From contig NZ_WTVK01000040.1 in assembly GCF_012910805.1 (NCBI RefSeq), positions 1-51,534 on the forward strand: a DNA stretch of 51,534 bases. Reading direction: 5' to 3'. Position numbers and translations under genes: made by a program. The stretch comes from Aromatoleum evansii. Its GTDB lineage: Bacteria > Pseudomonadota > Gammaproteobacteria > Burkholderiales > Rhodocyclaceae. Below, one piece after another: positions 1 through 8,845 of this stretch; within the stretch, counting starts at the first letter, position 1, and each line of letters begins with the position of its first letter. The notes under the pieces were generated by a model. It was not told the origin of the DNA, did no database searches, and saw only the letters and a list, made by a program, of their open reading frames with translations.

Positions 1-101
1 GCCCCGACTCACCCCCGACCCCAACGTCGCAAGGGGTGGCGGCAGGCCCCAACCGCTCCGCGCTCCCGAACAATCACAACGCCCGCAGAGAGACCGCATC
101 C

Positions 102-1262
102 ATGACCCAGCCCATCGTCATCGCCGGCAGCGGCCTTGCCGGATACAACCTGGCGCGCGAATTCCGCAAGCTCGACCGCGACACGCCGCTGATGATCCTG
201 AGCCGTGACGCGGCCGGCTTCTACTCCAAACCGATGCTTTCCAATGCACTCTCGGCTAACAAGACCGCCGAGAGCCTCGTCATGAAGTCCGCCGAGAAGA
301 TGGCCGGTGAAGTGCTGGCGACGATTCGCCCCCACGTCGAGATCGCGTCCATCGAAACGGCAAACCGCGTCGCGGTGCTGACCAGCGGCGAACGCATCGC
401 CTACCGCGACCTCGTCCTCGCCATCGGCGCGGATCCCATCCGCCTGCCCATCGCCGGCGACGGTGCGGCGGACATCCTCTCCGTGAACGACCTCGACGAT
501 TTTTCCCGCTTCGCCGCGCGGCTCGACGGCGCGAAGCGCATCGTCGTCCTCGGCGCGGGCCTGATCGGCTGCGAGTTCGCCAACGACATGCTCGCCCGCG
601 GCATCGCCCCCACCGTCATCGACATCGCCGCGTGGCCGCTCGGCCGCCTGCTACCCGAAGCCGCGGCCGCCTGGTTCCGCCAGCAACTGGAAGCGGCCGG
701 CGTCGGCTTCCGCATGAAGGTCTCGGCCACCACCGTGGAAAGGAACGGCAACGCCTACCGCGTCACCCTCGACGACGGCAGCATCCTCGACGCCGATCTC
801 GTGCTCTCCGCCGTCGGCCTGCGCCCGCGCACCGCGCTCGCTGCGGCTGCCGGGTTGACCGTGAATCGCGGCGTCCGCGTCGACCGCCGGCTCGCCACGT
901 CCGACGCGCACATCCACGCACTCGGCGACTGCGCCGAGGTCGAAGGCCTGGTCCTGCCCTTCGTGATGCCGATCATGCACCAGGCGCGCGCGCTCGCCGC
1001 CACGCTGGCCGGCAAGCCGACGCCGCTCGCCTACCCCGCGATGCCCGTCGTCGTCAAGACCCCTGCCTGCCCGACCGTCGTCTGCCCCCCGGCCGCGAAT
1101 GCCGAAGGTCGCTGGCACATCGAACCCGCAGCGGACGGCGAGGCGGGCGTCGAAGCACGGTTCCTTGCCCCCGACGGCACGCTGCTCGGCTTCGCCCTGC
1201 TCGGCGCAGCCACTGCCCGCAAACAGGCGCTCACGGCACTCGCCCCCGCCGCGCTCGCCTGA
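102..1262 (+). CDS. Rubredoxin reductase-type FAD/NAD(P)H oxidoreductase
   Basis: A 386-residue pyridine-nucleotide disulfide-type flavoprotein that probably passes electrons from NAD(P)H to rubredoxin or a similar small carrier. The N-terminal FAD-binding loop GSGLAGYNLA lies at about residues 8-17. A second Rossmann motif, VVLGAGLIGCEFA, near residue 150 binds NAD(P)H, and the FAD-contacting ALGDCAE motif is near residue 270. The C-terminal part holds VVVKTPACPTVV, typical of the rubredoxin/NO-rubredoxin reductase branch. The frame is open further upstream, but the ATG at 102 directly precedes the conserved TQPIVIAGSG start and follows a purine-rich AGAGAG. No rubredoxin gene is visible in the 101 bases to the left. 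The physiological partner is unknown. Confidence 0.85.
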   Translation: MTQPIVIAGSGLAGYNLAREFRKLDRDTPLMILSRDAAGFYSKPMLSNALSANKTAESLVMKSAEKMAGEVLATIRPHVEIASIETANRVAVLTSGERIAYRDLVLAIGADPIRLPIAGDGAADILSVNDLDDFSRFAARLDGAKRIVVLGAGLIGCEFANDMLARGIAPTVIDIAAWPLGRLLPEAAAAWFRQQLEAAGVGFRMKVSATTVERNGNAYRVTLDDGSILDADLVLSAVGLRPRTALAAAAGLTVNRGVRVDRRLATSDAHIHALGDCAEVEGLVLPFVMPIMHQARALAATLAGKPTPLAYPAMPVVVKTPACPTVVCPPAANAEGRWHIEPAADGEAGVEARFLAPDGTLLGFALLGAATARKQALTALAPAALA

Positions 1263-1534
1263 CACGGCGGCCGCCCCAGGGGAATTGCATGGAGGCGCTT
1301 TTCGCCAGTTTGTCTCACGCAGCGCCTGGAAGCACAGATCCGTAGGGCGGGTGGGGCCGAAGGCGTATCCCGCCATGCGGCACCTGGGCCGCTTCCGCCC
1401 CCAGGACTGGCGAAATACGCTGCGCTCCTCCCGCCCTGCACCGGTTCTGCGATTAACCCGGCAAACTCGCGCCCCCGCGAAGCCTCCTCGCTTCGGGTTA
1501 CAATCGTCTTCTTTGCTGCACTGCGGAGCGCGCC
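1263..1534 (+). promoter_or_regulatory. Intergenic region upstream of aroG with possible -10
   Basis: This 272-base gap holds the REP-like element at 1342-1376 and probably the aroG promoter. A TACAAT hexamer at 1499-1504, 30 bases before the aroG ATG, is a good -10 candidate. The bases 17 upstream of it (1476-1481) do not resemble TTGACA, so the promoter call is weak. No leader peptide with runs of aromatic codons and no clear attenuator was found. Confidence 0.3.
1342..1376. repeat. Short intergenic inverted repeat (REP-like)
   Basis: GGCGGG (1346-1351) pairs with CCCGCC (1369-1374) inside a GTAGGGCGGGT...GTATCCCGCCAT context. This resembles a class of dispersed intergenic repeats in proteobacteria. 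Only one copy was seen here, so the assignment is by resemblance. Confidence 0.4.
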
Positions 1535-2614
1535 ATGCCTGTCGCCAATACGGACAACCTCAACATCGTCGCCCTTGATCACATGCCCTCGCCCGAGGAG
1601 ATCAAGGCACGCGTCCCGCTGACCGAGAAAGCCGCCGAGACGGTTCTGGCCGGTCGCCGGGCGCTTAACAAAATCCTGGACCGTAAGGACAACCGGATCT
1701 TCGTCGTCGTCGGTCCGTGCTCGATCCACGACCCGGTCGCCGGCGTCGACTATGCCCGCCGCCTGAAGGCGCTCGCCGACGAAGTCTCCGAGACCATGCT
1801 GATCGTCATGCGCGTGTATTTCGAAAAGCCGCGCACCTCGACGGGCTGGAAGGGCTACATCAACGACCCCTACATGGACGACTCCTTCCGCATCGACGAA
1901 GGCATGGAGAAGGCGCGTCGCTTCCTCATGGATGTGAACGAGATCGGCCTGCCCGCCGGCACCGAGGCGCTCGACCCGATCGCGCCGCAGTACTACGGCG
2001 ACCTCATCTCCTGGACCGCGATCGGCGCCCGCACCTCGGAGTCGCAGACCCACCGCGAGATGTCCTCCGGACTATCGACCCCGGTCGGTTTCAAGAACGC
2101 GACCGACGGCGACCTCGACGTCGCGATCAATGCCATCGTCTCGGCCTCGCATCCGCACAGTTTCCTCGGCATCAACGGCCAGGGCCAGTCGGCCATCCTG
2201 CGCACGCGCGGCAACCGCTACGGCCACGTCGTGCTGCGCGGCGGCGGCGGCCGCCCGAACTACGACACCGTGTCGATCTCGCTCGCCGAACAGGCCCTCG
2301 CCAAGGCCAAGCTGCCGCAGAACATCGTCGTCGACTGCTCGCACGCCAACTCGTGGAAGAAGCCCGAATTGCAGCCGCTGGTGATGAAGGATGTCATCCA
2401 CCAGATCCGCGAAGGCAACCAGTCGGTCGTCGGCCTCATGATCGAGAGCTTCATCGAAGCCGGCAACCAGCCGATTCCCGCCGACCTGTCGCAGCTCAAG
2501 TACGGCTGTTCGGTCACCGACGCCTGCGTCGGCTGGGACGACACCGCCGAGACGATTCGCAAGGCCCACGCCGTCCTGCGCGACGCGCTGCAACGCCGGA
2601 GCCGCGCCGAATGA
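1535..2614 (+). CDS. aroG: 3-deoxy-D-arabino-heptulosonate 7-phosphate (DAHP) synthase, class I
   Basis: A 359-residue protein, the usual length for the E. coli AroF/G/H type. It condenses phosphoenolpyruvate and erythrose 4-phosphate in the first step of aromatic amino acid synthesis in the cytoplasm. Diagnostic stretches are GPCSIHDP (about residue 65), the substrate-binding KPRTSTGWKG (about 95), GARTSESQTHR, RGGGGRPNYD and DCSHANS. Which aromatic amino acid inhibits it cannot be read from the sequence, so the aroG symbol (rather than aroF or aroH) is a convention. The start ATG is followed by family-like sequence. Its stop overlaps the serB start (ATGA), so the two are probably co-translated. 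Confidence 0.93.
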   Translation: MPVANTDNLNIVALDHMPSPEEIKARVPLTEKAAETVLAGRRALNKILDRKDNRIFVVVGPCSIHDPVAGVDYARRLKALADEVSETMLIVMRVYFEKPRTSTGWKGYINDPYMDDSFRIDEGMEKARRFLMDVNEIGLPAGTEALDPIAPQYYGDLISWTAIGARTSESQTHREMSSGLSTPVGFKNATDGDLDVAINAIVSASHPHSFLGINGQGQSAILRTRGNRYGHVVLRGGGGRPNYDTVSISLAEQALAKAKLPQNIVVDCSHANSWKKPELQPLVMKDVIHQIREGNQSVVGLMIESFIEAGNQPIPADLSQLKYGCSVTDACVGWDDTAETIRKAHAVLRDALQRRSRAE

Positions 2615-3441
2615 ATCTAGTCGTGCAGGGCGATGACGTCGATTCGGTCGCCCTGAAAACCGTCGCAAAGCTCACCGGCGCCAGCGCCATCGAACAGATC
2701 AACCCGCAGGCCTTCCGCCTCGTCGGCGCGCATGAGCATGGAGAAGTCGAAGCGGTATGCGCCACCGCCGCGCTCGACTGGACCTGGGTCGAGCCCGGGC
2801 GTCGGCTGGCCGACTTCGGCCTCTTCGTCACCGACATGGACTCGACCCTGATCAACATCGAGTGCATCGACGAGATCGCCGACATGCAGGGTCTGAAGGC
2901 AGAAGTGGCCACGATCACCGAGGCCGCGATGCGCGGCGAGATCGACTTCACCGAATCGCTCACGCGCCGCGTAAGTCTGCTCGCCGGCCTGCCTGAATCC
3001 GCGCTGACGGAAGTGTACGAACAGCGCCTGCAGCTCAACCCCGGCGCCGAACGCCTGATGCGCGGCCTCAAGTCGGCCGGCATCCACACCGTGCTCGTGT
3101 CGGGCGGCTTCACCTATTTCACCGAACGCCTCAAGGCCCGCCTCGGCTTCGACGAAGCCCACGCCAACCAGCTCGAAGTCGTCGAGGGCAAGCTTACGGG
3201 GCGCGTCAGCGGCCCGGTCGTGGATGGCGCAGCCAAGGCTGCCCACCTGCGCGCCGCCCGCGAACGCCTCGGCCTGCGCCCGGAACAGGTCATCGCCGCC
3301 GGCGACGGCGCGAACGACCTGCCGATGCTCACCGAAGCGGGCTTCGGCGTCGCGTTCCGTGCCAAACCGCTGCTGCGCAAGGCGGCGGACTGCCGCCTCG
3401 ACCACGTCGGTCTCGACGGCCTGCTCAACCTGTTCGCGTAG
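2611..3441 (+). CDS. serB: Phosphoserine phosphatase
   Basis: A 276-residue HAD-superfamily phosphatase that hydrolyses O-phosphoserine in the last step of serine synthesis. The HAD motifs are all present. The nucleophile motif DMDSTLIN starts at D75, with D77 as acid/base. The motif II serine is in VLVSGGFTYF, a lysine lies in GAAKAAHL, and the metal-binding GDGANDLPML comes near residue 230. About 70 N-terminal residues form a small regulatory-type domain, as in other proteobacterial SerB proteins. The ATG at 2611 overlaps the aroG stop by four bases. A long palindrome follows the stop at 3450-3522 and may end the transcript. Confidence 0.93.
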   Translation: MNLVVQGDDVDSVALKTVAKLTGASAIEQINPQAFRLVGAHEHGEVEAVCATAALDWTWVEPGRRLADFGLFVTDMDSTLINIECIDEIADMQGLKAEVATITEAAMRGEIDFTESLTRRVSLLAGLPESALTEVYEQRLQLNPGAERLMRGLKSAGIHTVLVSGGFTYFTERLKARLGFDEAHANQLEVVEGKLTGRVSGPVVDGAAKAAHLRAARERLGLRPEQVIAAGDGANDLPMLTEAGFGVAFRAKPLLRKAADCRLDHVGLDGLLNLFA

Positions 3442-3449
3442 CACACACC

Positions 3450-3522
3450 GTGGGAGCGGCTTCAGCCGCGAATGGGCCGTGCAGTCTGCGATAGCCCGAT
3501 TCGCGGCTGAAGCCGCTCCCAC
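3450..3522. repeat. Long REP-type palindrome between convergent genes
   Basis: Two perfect 24-base arms, 3450-3473 and 3499-3522, are inverted around a 25-base centre. Each arm contains its own small palindrome (GCGGCT-TC-AGCCGC), so the element can fold as one long hairpin or two short ones. The arm begins GTGGGAGCGGCTTCAGCCGC, a sequence style typical of REP/BIME elements in Pseudomonas and related genera. It sits between the ends of serB and the convergent M14 gene, where it could act as a bidirectional terminator or mRNA stabiliser. Confidence 0.8.
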
Positions 3523-3550
3523 ATGACCGCTCACACTGCGACGCTCCGTA

Positions 3551-4678
3551 TCAACCACCCTCCAGATGCGCGAGGATCGCATTGAGCATCGCCGCCCCCA
3601 ACCGCTTGCTGCGCGCACTGCTCCACCCCGTATGGCCGTCGGGCATGTTCGCGTTGTCCTTGAACGGCATCTCCAGCGTCAGCGAAACGCAGCCGAAGCG
3701 GTGCGCCACCCATTTGCTCGCCAGCGTCAGCAGCTCCTCGCCGAAACGCCCCGGCTTGTAGCCGTGCTCGGTCTGAAAATCGGGGCTCGCCGCCGAAAGG
3801 GCCGCGACCATCCGTGACTGCCGCGCTGCCGCCTCGGCGGTGAAACCCGGCACCTCTTCCGCGGTAGAGAAGAACACGTAGGGCAGCGCCTCGTCGCCGT
3901 GGATGTCGAGGAACAGGTCGCAGCCCGTCACCTCCATCGCGTTCCGCACGTGGAAGACCTCCGGGCTCGCCTGCTCATCGGGCGTGCGCCATTCGCGGTT
4001 CAGGTTGCGCCCCACCGCGTTCGTACGCAGGTTGCCGTGGATCGCCCCGTCCGGATTCATGTTCGGCACGATGTAGAGCACCGCCTTTTCGCGAATCCGG
4101 CGCGCGACCGGGTCCGCCGCATCCAGCAGGCGCTCCAGCAGACCTTCGATGAACCACTCGGCCATCGTCTCGCCCGGATGCTGGCGAGCGAGGATCCACA
4201 CCGGCCGGTGTGCCGGCGATTCCCGCCCGACGACGATGCGGTCGAGCTCCCGCCCTTCGACCGTCGATCCGACGCTGTCGACATGGGCGAAGGGAGAAGT
4301 CTCCGCCCAACCGACGAGATCGAGATGGCGCTCGTAGGAATACGGCTCGAAATACGCGTAATACACGCTGTCGTGTGCCGGCGCGTGCTCGACGATCAGG
4401 TGGCCGTCCTCGTAGCGTGTCGCCGCGACGCGGAACCAGTTGCGCCGGTCGTAGGACGCGACGCAGCGGTACTCCGGCCAGCCGTCCGGATACGCCGCCT
4501 CCGCGGCATTCTCGAACACCATACGCAGGCTCTGCCCGGCCGCGCCCTGGACGCGGAAGTGGAACCACTGGCGAAACTCCGCCGCATTGTCCGCGCGCAG
4601 GCGCAGGCGGATGTCCTCCGGGTTGTCGAGGCTCAGCACCTCGACTGCACCGGAGTCGAAGCTGGAACTGATCTTCAT
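3551..4678 (-). CDS. M14-family zinc carboxypeptidase (cytosolic carboxypeptidase-like)
   Basis: A 375-residue protein with an N-terminal beta-rich domain (about 1-120) and a C-terminal M14 peptidase domain. This is the architecture of bacterial relatives of cytosolic carboxypeptidases. Zinc ligands are visible as H167 and E170 in RQHPGET and H260 in DIHGDE. The substrate-binding NPDG (208-211) and GRNLNR are present, and the catalytic glutamate is E336 in LTLEMPFK. No signal peptide is seen, so it probably acts in the cytoplasm. It starts 10 bases after yaaA on the same strand and is probably in its operon. The physiological peptide substrate is unknown. Confidence 0.85.
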   Translation of the reverse strand: MKISSSFDSGAVEVLSLDNPEDIRLRLRADNAAEFRQWFHFRVQGAAGQSLRMVFENAAEAAYPDGWPEYRCVASYDRRNWFRVAATRYEDGHLIVEHAPAHDSVYYAYFEPYSYERHLDLVGWAETSPFAHVDSVGSTVEGRELDRIVVGRESPAHRPVWILARQHPGETMAEWFIEGLLERLLDAADPVARRIREKAVLYIVPNMNPDGAIHGNLRTNAVGRNLNREWRTPDEQASPEVFHVRNAMEVTGCDLFLDIHGDEALPYVFFSTAEEVPGFTAEAAARQSRMVAALSAASPDFQTEHGYKPGRFGEELLTLASKWVAHRFGCVSLTLEMPFKDNANMPDGHTGWSSARSKRLGAAMLNAILAHLEGG

Positions 4679-4688
4679 GTCCGCCCCC

Positions 4689-5474
4689 TCACTCGACGCG
4701 CCGGCGGAACACCAGCGTGTCCTTGTCCGACGCCTCCGGCGCGAATACGTAGCCGTCCAGATCGAACCCCTTCAGCCCCTCGACATCCTCGACGCGATTG
4801 CGGATCGCGTAGCGGCACATCAGGCCGCGCGCACGCTTCGCGTAGAAGCTGATGATCTTGTAGCGTCCGCCCTTCCAGTCCTCGAACACCGGCGTCACGA
4901 CCGGCGCCGACAACTTCGCCGGCATCACCGACTTGAAGTACTCCTCGGACGCCAGATTGACCAGCACCGGCACCGCCCCCGCCTCGCGTTCGTGCGCGAG
5001 CAGGCCGTTGAGCGCCACGGTCAGCTTGTCGCCCCAGAAGGCATAGAGGTTCTTCCCGCGCGCCGTCGCGAGCCGCGTGCCCATCTCCAGACGATAGGCC
5101 TGCATCAGGTCCAGCGGCCGCAGCAGGCCGTACAGGCCCGACAGGATGCGCAGATGCCCCTGAGCCCATTCGAGCTCTGCTGCCGACAGCGTCGTCGCGT
5201 CGAGCCCGTCATAGACGTCGCCGTTGAATGCCAGCACCGCCTGCTTCGCGTTCGCGAGCGAGAACGGCGGCGCCCAGGTCTCATAGCGCGCCACGTTGAG
5301 CGTCGCGAGCTGGTCGGAGATATCCATCAGGGCAGAAACCTCGGCAGGCGACTTCTCGCGCATCACCGCGATCAGTTCGGCCGCATCCGCGAGGTAGTCG
5401 GGCTGCGTATGCACTTGCGTCACCGGCGGCGTTTCATAGTCGAGCGCCTTGGCCGGGGAAATCACGAAAATCAT
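4689..5474 (-). CDS. yaaA: Peroxide stress protein YaaA (UPF0246)
   Basis: A 261-residue member of the YaaA/UPF0246 family (E. coli protein 258 residues). Characteristic are the start [53 protein letters not shown] and [10 protein letters not shown]. In E. coli YaaA limits free iron and oxidative damage during hydrogen peroxide stress. The frame is open upstream into the bioA leader, but the ATG at 5474 matches the family start. It is divergent from bioA and 10 bases upstream of the M14 peptidase gene. Confidence 0.92.
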   Translation of the reverse strand: MIFVISPAKALDYETPPVTQVHTQPDYLADAAELIAVMREKSPAEVSALMDISDQLATLNVARYETWAPPFSLANAKQAVLAFNGDVYDGLDATTLSAAELEWAQGHLRILSGLYGLLRPLDLMQAYRLEMGTRLATARGKNLYAFWGDKLTVALNGLLAHEREAGAVPVLVNLASEEYFKSVMPAKLSAPVVTPVFEDWKGGRYKIISFYAKRARGLMCRYAIRNRVEDVEGLKGFDLDGYVFAPEASDKDTLVFRRRVE

Positions 5475-5541
5475 GGGAAAGGTTTCTTCGGATTGGGGAT
5501 GCCACATGTTAGCAAATCGCACACGCAGTGCCGGAGCGGGT

Positions 5542-5570
5542 TTGACAGGAAACCCCGGTTGCGCGACATT
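5542..5570 (+). promoter_or_regulatory. Putative bioA promoter with overlapping direct repeat
   Basis: A perfect TTGACA (5542-5547) is followed after 17 bases by GACATT (5565-5570), which matches the -10 consensus at three of six positions. Two copies of CCCGGTTGC (5554-5562 and 5572-5580), 18 bases apart, straddle the -10. They could be an operator. The classical BirA operator (TTGTAAACC with its inverted partner) is not seen in the yaaA-bioA gap. Confidence 0.4.
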
Positions 5571-5598
5571 TCCCGGTTGCACGCCGCCGGAAGCCCTG

Positions 5599-6933
5599 AT
5601 GCACGTCCCCTCCCCGCTCGACCGATCCCTGCTCGACCGCTCCCTCAAGTCCGTCTGGCACCCCTGCACGCAGATGAAGCAGCACGAAAATCTGCCGCTG
5701 GTGCCCATCGTGCGCGGCGAAGGCCCGTGGCTGATCGATGCGGACGGAAGGAGGCTGCTCGACGGCATCAGCTCCTGGTGGGTGAACCTCTTTGGCCACT
5801 GCAACCCGCGCATCAACGCCGCCCTGCGCGACCAGCTCGAGCGCCTCGAACACGTGATGCTCGCCGGCTTCACGCATGAACCGGTGGTCCAGCTCTCCGA
5901 GCGCCTCGCCGCCCTCACCGGCCACCGCCTAGGCCACGCCTTCTACGCCTCGGACGGCGCCTCCGCGACCGAGATCGCGCTGAAGATGAGCGCCCATTAC
6001 TGGCGCAATGTCGGCCGCCCGGAAAAATCGCGCTTCGTCAGCCTCGCCGGCAGCTACCACGGCGAGACGGTCGGTGCGCTCGCCGTCACCGACGTCGCGA
6101 TCTTCCGCGACGCCTACGCCCCGCTGGTGCGCCCCGGCAGCATCGTGCCCACGCCCGACGCCCGCCTAGCCGAGCCCGGCGAATCGGCGGCCGACGTCGC
6201 CCGCCGCGCCGCGGCCGCCCTCGAAGCGCACCTTGCCGAACACCACGCCGAAACCGCCGCGCTGATCGTCGAACCGCTCGTGCAGGGCGCCTCCGGCATG
6301 GTCATGTACGACCCCGAATACCTGCGCCTCGCCCGCGCGCTGTGCGACCGCTACGCGGTGCACCTCGTCGCCGACGAGATCGCGGTCGGCTGCGGCCGCA
6401 CCGGCACCTTCTTCGCGTGCGAGCAGGCCGGCATCTGGCCCGACTTCATCTGCCTGTCGAAAGGCATCTCCGGCGGCTACCTGCCGCTGTCGCTGGTGCT
6501 CGCGACCGACACCATCTACGCCGCCTTTTACGACGACGCGACGACGCGTGGCTTCCTGCACTCGCACTCCTACACCGGCAACCCGCTCGCCTGCCGCGCG
6601 GCGCTCGCGACGCTCGACATCTTCGAACAGGACGACGTCCTCGCCGCCAACCGCGGCCTCGCCCAACGCCTGGGCGACGCGGTCCGCGCCCGCTTCGGCG
6701 ATCATCCGGCGGTCAGCCACCTGCGCCAGCGCGGCATGATCCTCGCGTTCGACGTCGCAAGCGAGCGCCCGGACTTCTCGCGCCGCTTCTTCTCGGCCGC
6801 GCTCGAACACGGCGTACTGCTGCGCCCGATCGGCAACACCGTGTATTTCATGCCGCCCTACGTGCTCGACGACGGCCACGTCGCCCACCTCGTCGCCGGG
6901 GCCGCCACCGCGCTCGCCGAAGCCCTCGCCTGA
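5599..6933 (+). CDS. bioA: Adenosylmethionine-8-amino-7-oxononanoate aminotransferase
   Basis: A 444-residue class III PLP aminotransferase that converts KAPA to DAPA in biotin synthesis, using S-adenosylmethionine as amino donor. Evidence includes [12 protein letters not shown] and [11 protein letters not shown] near the N terminus, the [15 protein letters not shown] cofactor region, [25 protein letters not shown] and the PLP-lysine motif [14 protein letters not shown]. The ATG at 5599 has GGAAG six bases upstream. Longer in-frame starts would run into the yaaA promoter region. It heads a five-gene series bioA-F-H-C-D; bioF starts six bases after it. Confidence 0.95.
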   Translation: MHVPSPLDRSLLDRSLKSVWHPCTQMKQHENLPLVPIVRGEGPWLIDADGRRLLDGISSWWVNLFGHCNPRINAALRDQLERLEHVMLAGFTHEPVVQLSERLAALTGHRLGHAFYASDGASATEIALKMSAHYWRNVGRPEKSRFVSLAGSYHGETVGALAVTDVAIFRDAYAPLVRPGSIVPTPDARLAEPGESAADVARRAAAALEAHLAEHHAETAALIVEPLVQGASGMVMYDPEYLRLARALCDRYAVHLVADEIAVGCGRTGTFFACEQAGIWPDFICLSKGISGGYLPLSLVLATDTIYAAFYDDATTRGFLHSHSYTGNPLACRAALATLDIFEQDDVLAANRGLAQRLGDAVRARFGDHPAVSHLRQRGMILAFDVASERPDFSRRFFSAALEHGVLLRPIGNTVYFMPPYVLDDGHVAHLVAGAATALAEALA

Positions 6934-6938
6934 TACCC

Positions 6939-8099
6939 ATGTTGCTCGATTCGCTGAAGGCCGACCTGGCCGAACTCGATGCCCAGTCCCTGCGTCGCGT
7001 GCGCCGCAGCCTCGACACCCCCTGCGGCCCACACGCGCGCGTCGACGGCCGCGACATGCTCGCCTTCTGCAGCAACGACTACCTCGGCCTCGCCGCCGAA
7101 CCCGAACTCGCCGCTGCGCTCAAGGCCGGGGCCGACCGCTGGGGCAGCGGCTCGGGCGCCTCGCATCTGGTCAGCGGCCACTACACCGTGCACGACGAAC
7201 TCGAACGCCGGCTCGCCGCCTTCGTCGGCTGCGAGCGCGCGCTCTACCTGTCGACCGGCTTCATGGCCAATTCCGGCGTGATCCCCGCCCTCGTCGGCCG
7301 CGGCGACGCGATCTTCGCCGACCGCCTGAACCACGCCTCGCTCGTCGACGGCGCGCTGCTCTCGCGTGCCGACCTGCACCGCTACCCGCACGCCGACCTC
7401 GGCGCACTCGAACGCGCGCTCACCACTAGCACTGCGAAGCGCAAGCTCATCGTCACCGACTCCGTGTTCAGCATGGACGGCGACGTCGCACCGCTCGCCG
7501 GACTGCTGGAGCTGGCCGATCGCTTCGATGCGTGGCTGATGGTCGACGACGCCCACGGCTTCGGCGTCCTCGGCCCGGACGGCCGTGGTGCACTGCGCGA
7601 AGCGGGCCTCGCGTCGTGGCGCCTCGTCTATATCGGTACCCTCGGCAAGGCCGCCGGCGTCTCCGGCGCCTTCATCGCCGGCCACGGCGACGTGGTCGAA
7701 TGGCTGATGCAGAAGGCCCGAACCTACATCTTCACGACCGGCGCGCCGCCCGCCCTCGCGACGGCCCTGCTGAAGAGCCTGGATCTCATCGAGCACGGCG
7801 ACACGCGCCGGGTGCATCTCGCCACCCTGATAGAACATCTCCGCACCGGACTGCAACTGCGGCGCTGGCAACTGATGCCCTCGCGCACCCCGATCCAGCC
7901 GGTTGTGATCGGCGACAACGCCGAAACGGTCGCCGCCGCCCGCGCGCTGTGGGACGCCGGCCTGTGGGTCCCGGCGATCCGCCCGCCCACCGTCCCGCAA
8001 GGCAGCGCCCGCCTGCGCATCTCGCTCACCGGCGCGCACACCCATCAGGACGTCGAGCGCCTCGTCGCCGCGCTGAACGACCTGGAGCACAGCGCTTGA
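6939..8099 (+). CDS. bioF: 8-amino-7-oxononanoate synthase
   Basis: A 386-residue alpha-oxoamine synthase that joins pimeloyl-ACP and L-alanine to form KAPA with PLP. Family signatures are [57 protein letters not shown] and the PLP-lysine region [15 protein letters not shown]. The length matches the E. coli enzyme (384). The ATG at 6939 lies five bases after the bioA stop. The stop overlaps the TTG start of bioH, which supports translational coupling. Confidence 0.95.
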   Translation: MLLDSLKADLAELDAQSLRRVRRSLDTPCGPHARVDGRDMLAFCSNDYLGLAAEPELAAALKAGADRWGSGSGASHLVSGHYTVHDELERRLAAFVGCERALYLSTGFMANSGVIPALVGRGDAIFADRLNHASLVDGALLSRADLHRYPHADLGALERALTTSTAKRKLIVTDSVFSMDGDVAPLAGLLELADRFDAWLMVDDAHGFGVLGPDGRGALREAGLASWRLVYIGTLGKAAGVSGAFIAGHGDVVEWLMQKARTYIFTTGAPPALATALLKSLDLIEHGDTRRVHLATLIEHLRTGLQLRRWQLMPSRTPIQPVVIGDNAETVAAARALWDAGLWVPAIRPPTVPQGSARLRISLTGAHTHQDVERLVAALNDLEHSA

Positions 8100-8845
8100 G
8101 CGCCCTGCCGCTGGTCCTGCTGCACGGCTGGGGCCTGACCCCGAGCGTCTGGCGCGGCCTGCGCGAAGCCCTTCCGTCGCGCGCCGTCACCCTCGCGCCC
8201 GCCCTGCCCGGTCACGGCAACGCGCTCCCGGCGCCCTCCGCCGATCTCGCGGCGTGGAGCGACGCACTGCTTCCCGCCCTGCCGGACCGCGCCGCGCTGT
8301 GCGGCTGGTCGCTCGGCGGCCTGATCGCGCTCGACCTCGCTCGCCGCCATCCCGAACGGGTCGCACGCCTGATCCTGATCGGCAGCACGCCCCGCTTCGT
8401 CGCCCGCAGCGATGACGGCCCGTGGCCACACGGCCTCGACGCGGCAACCGTCGCTGCCTTCAACGCGAACTTCGCAACCGATCCCGCCGGCACGCAGAAG
8501 AAATTCGTCGCACTGCAGTCGCTTGGCGACGCACGCCGGAGGGCCGTTGCGGGAGAACTCGCGGCCGCCCTCGCCGACACCGGTCCCGAGCGCGCCCCGA
8601 GCCTCTCCAGCGGGCTGGAAGTCCTCGCGAACACCGACCTGCGCGCCTTCATCCCGGAGATCCGCCAACCCGCACAGCTGATCCACGGCGCAAGCGATGC
8701 ACTGATGCCGCTCGCCGCAGCGGAATGGCTCGCGCAGCAACTCCCCGACGCACGGCTCGCAATCTTCGACGACTGCGGCCACGCCCCCTTCCTGTCACGT
8801 CCGGACGAATGCGCCGCACTCATCGCGGGAAGCCTCGATGACTGA
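8096..8845 (+). CDS. bioH: Pimeloyl-ACP methyl ester carboxylesterase
   Basis: A 249-residue alpha/beta hydrolase that cleaves the methyl ester of pimeloyl-ACP, closing the BioC-BioH route to the pimelate moiety. The oxyanion region LLHGWGL is at residues 8-14 and the nucleophile elbow GWSLGG gives S72. The acid is D201 in GASDALM and the histidine is H229 in CGHAPF, close to the E. coli positions. The start is taken as TTG at 8096, overlapping the bioF stop, because homologous sequence begins right there and no ATG is suitable. It overlaps bioC at its 3' end. Confidence 0.9.
   Translation: MSALPLVLLHGWGLTPSVWRGLREALPSRAVTLAPALPGHGNALPAPSADLAAWSDALLPALPDRAALCGWSLGGLIALDLARRHPERVARLILIGSTPRFVARSDDGPWPHGLDAATVAAFNANFATDPAGTQKKFVALQSLGDARRRAVAGELAAALADTGPERAPSLSSGLEVLANTDLRAFIPEIRQPAQLIHGASDALMPLAAAEWLAQQLPDARLAIFDDCGHAPFLSRPDECAALIAGSLDD

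Noticed and set aside
632-1345. Long Arg/Pro-rich open frame inside the flavoprotein gene
   Set aside because: It is an alternative frame of a high-GC gene, with low-complexity Arg/Pro/Ala content and no family signature.
1031-2053. 340-residue minus-strand open frame across the flavoprotein-aroG gap
   Set aside because: It runs antisense to two well-supported genes and has no recognisable motif; high GC makes such frames common.
7532-8095. Longer N terminus for BioH
   Set aside because: The 188 extra residues are a shadow of bioF; the BioH family starts at the TTG at 8096.
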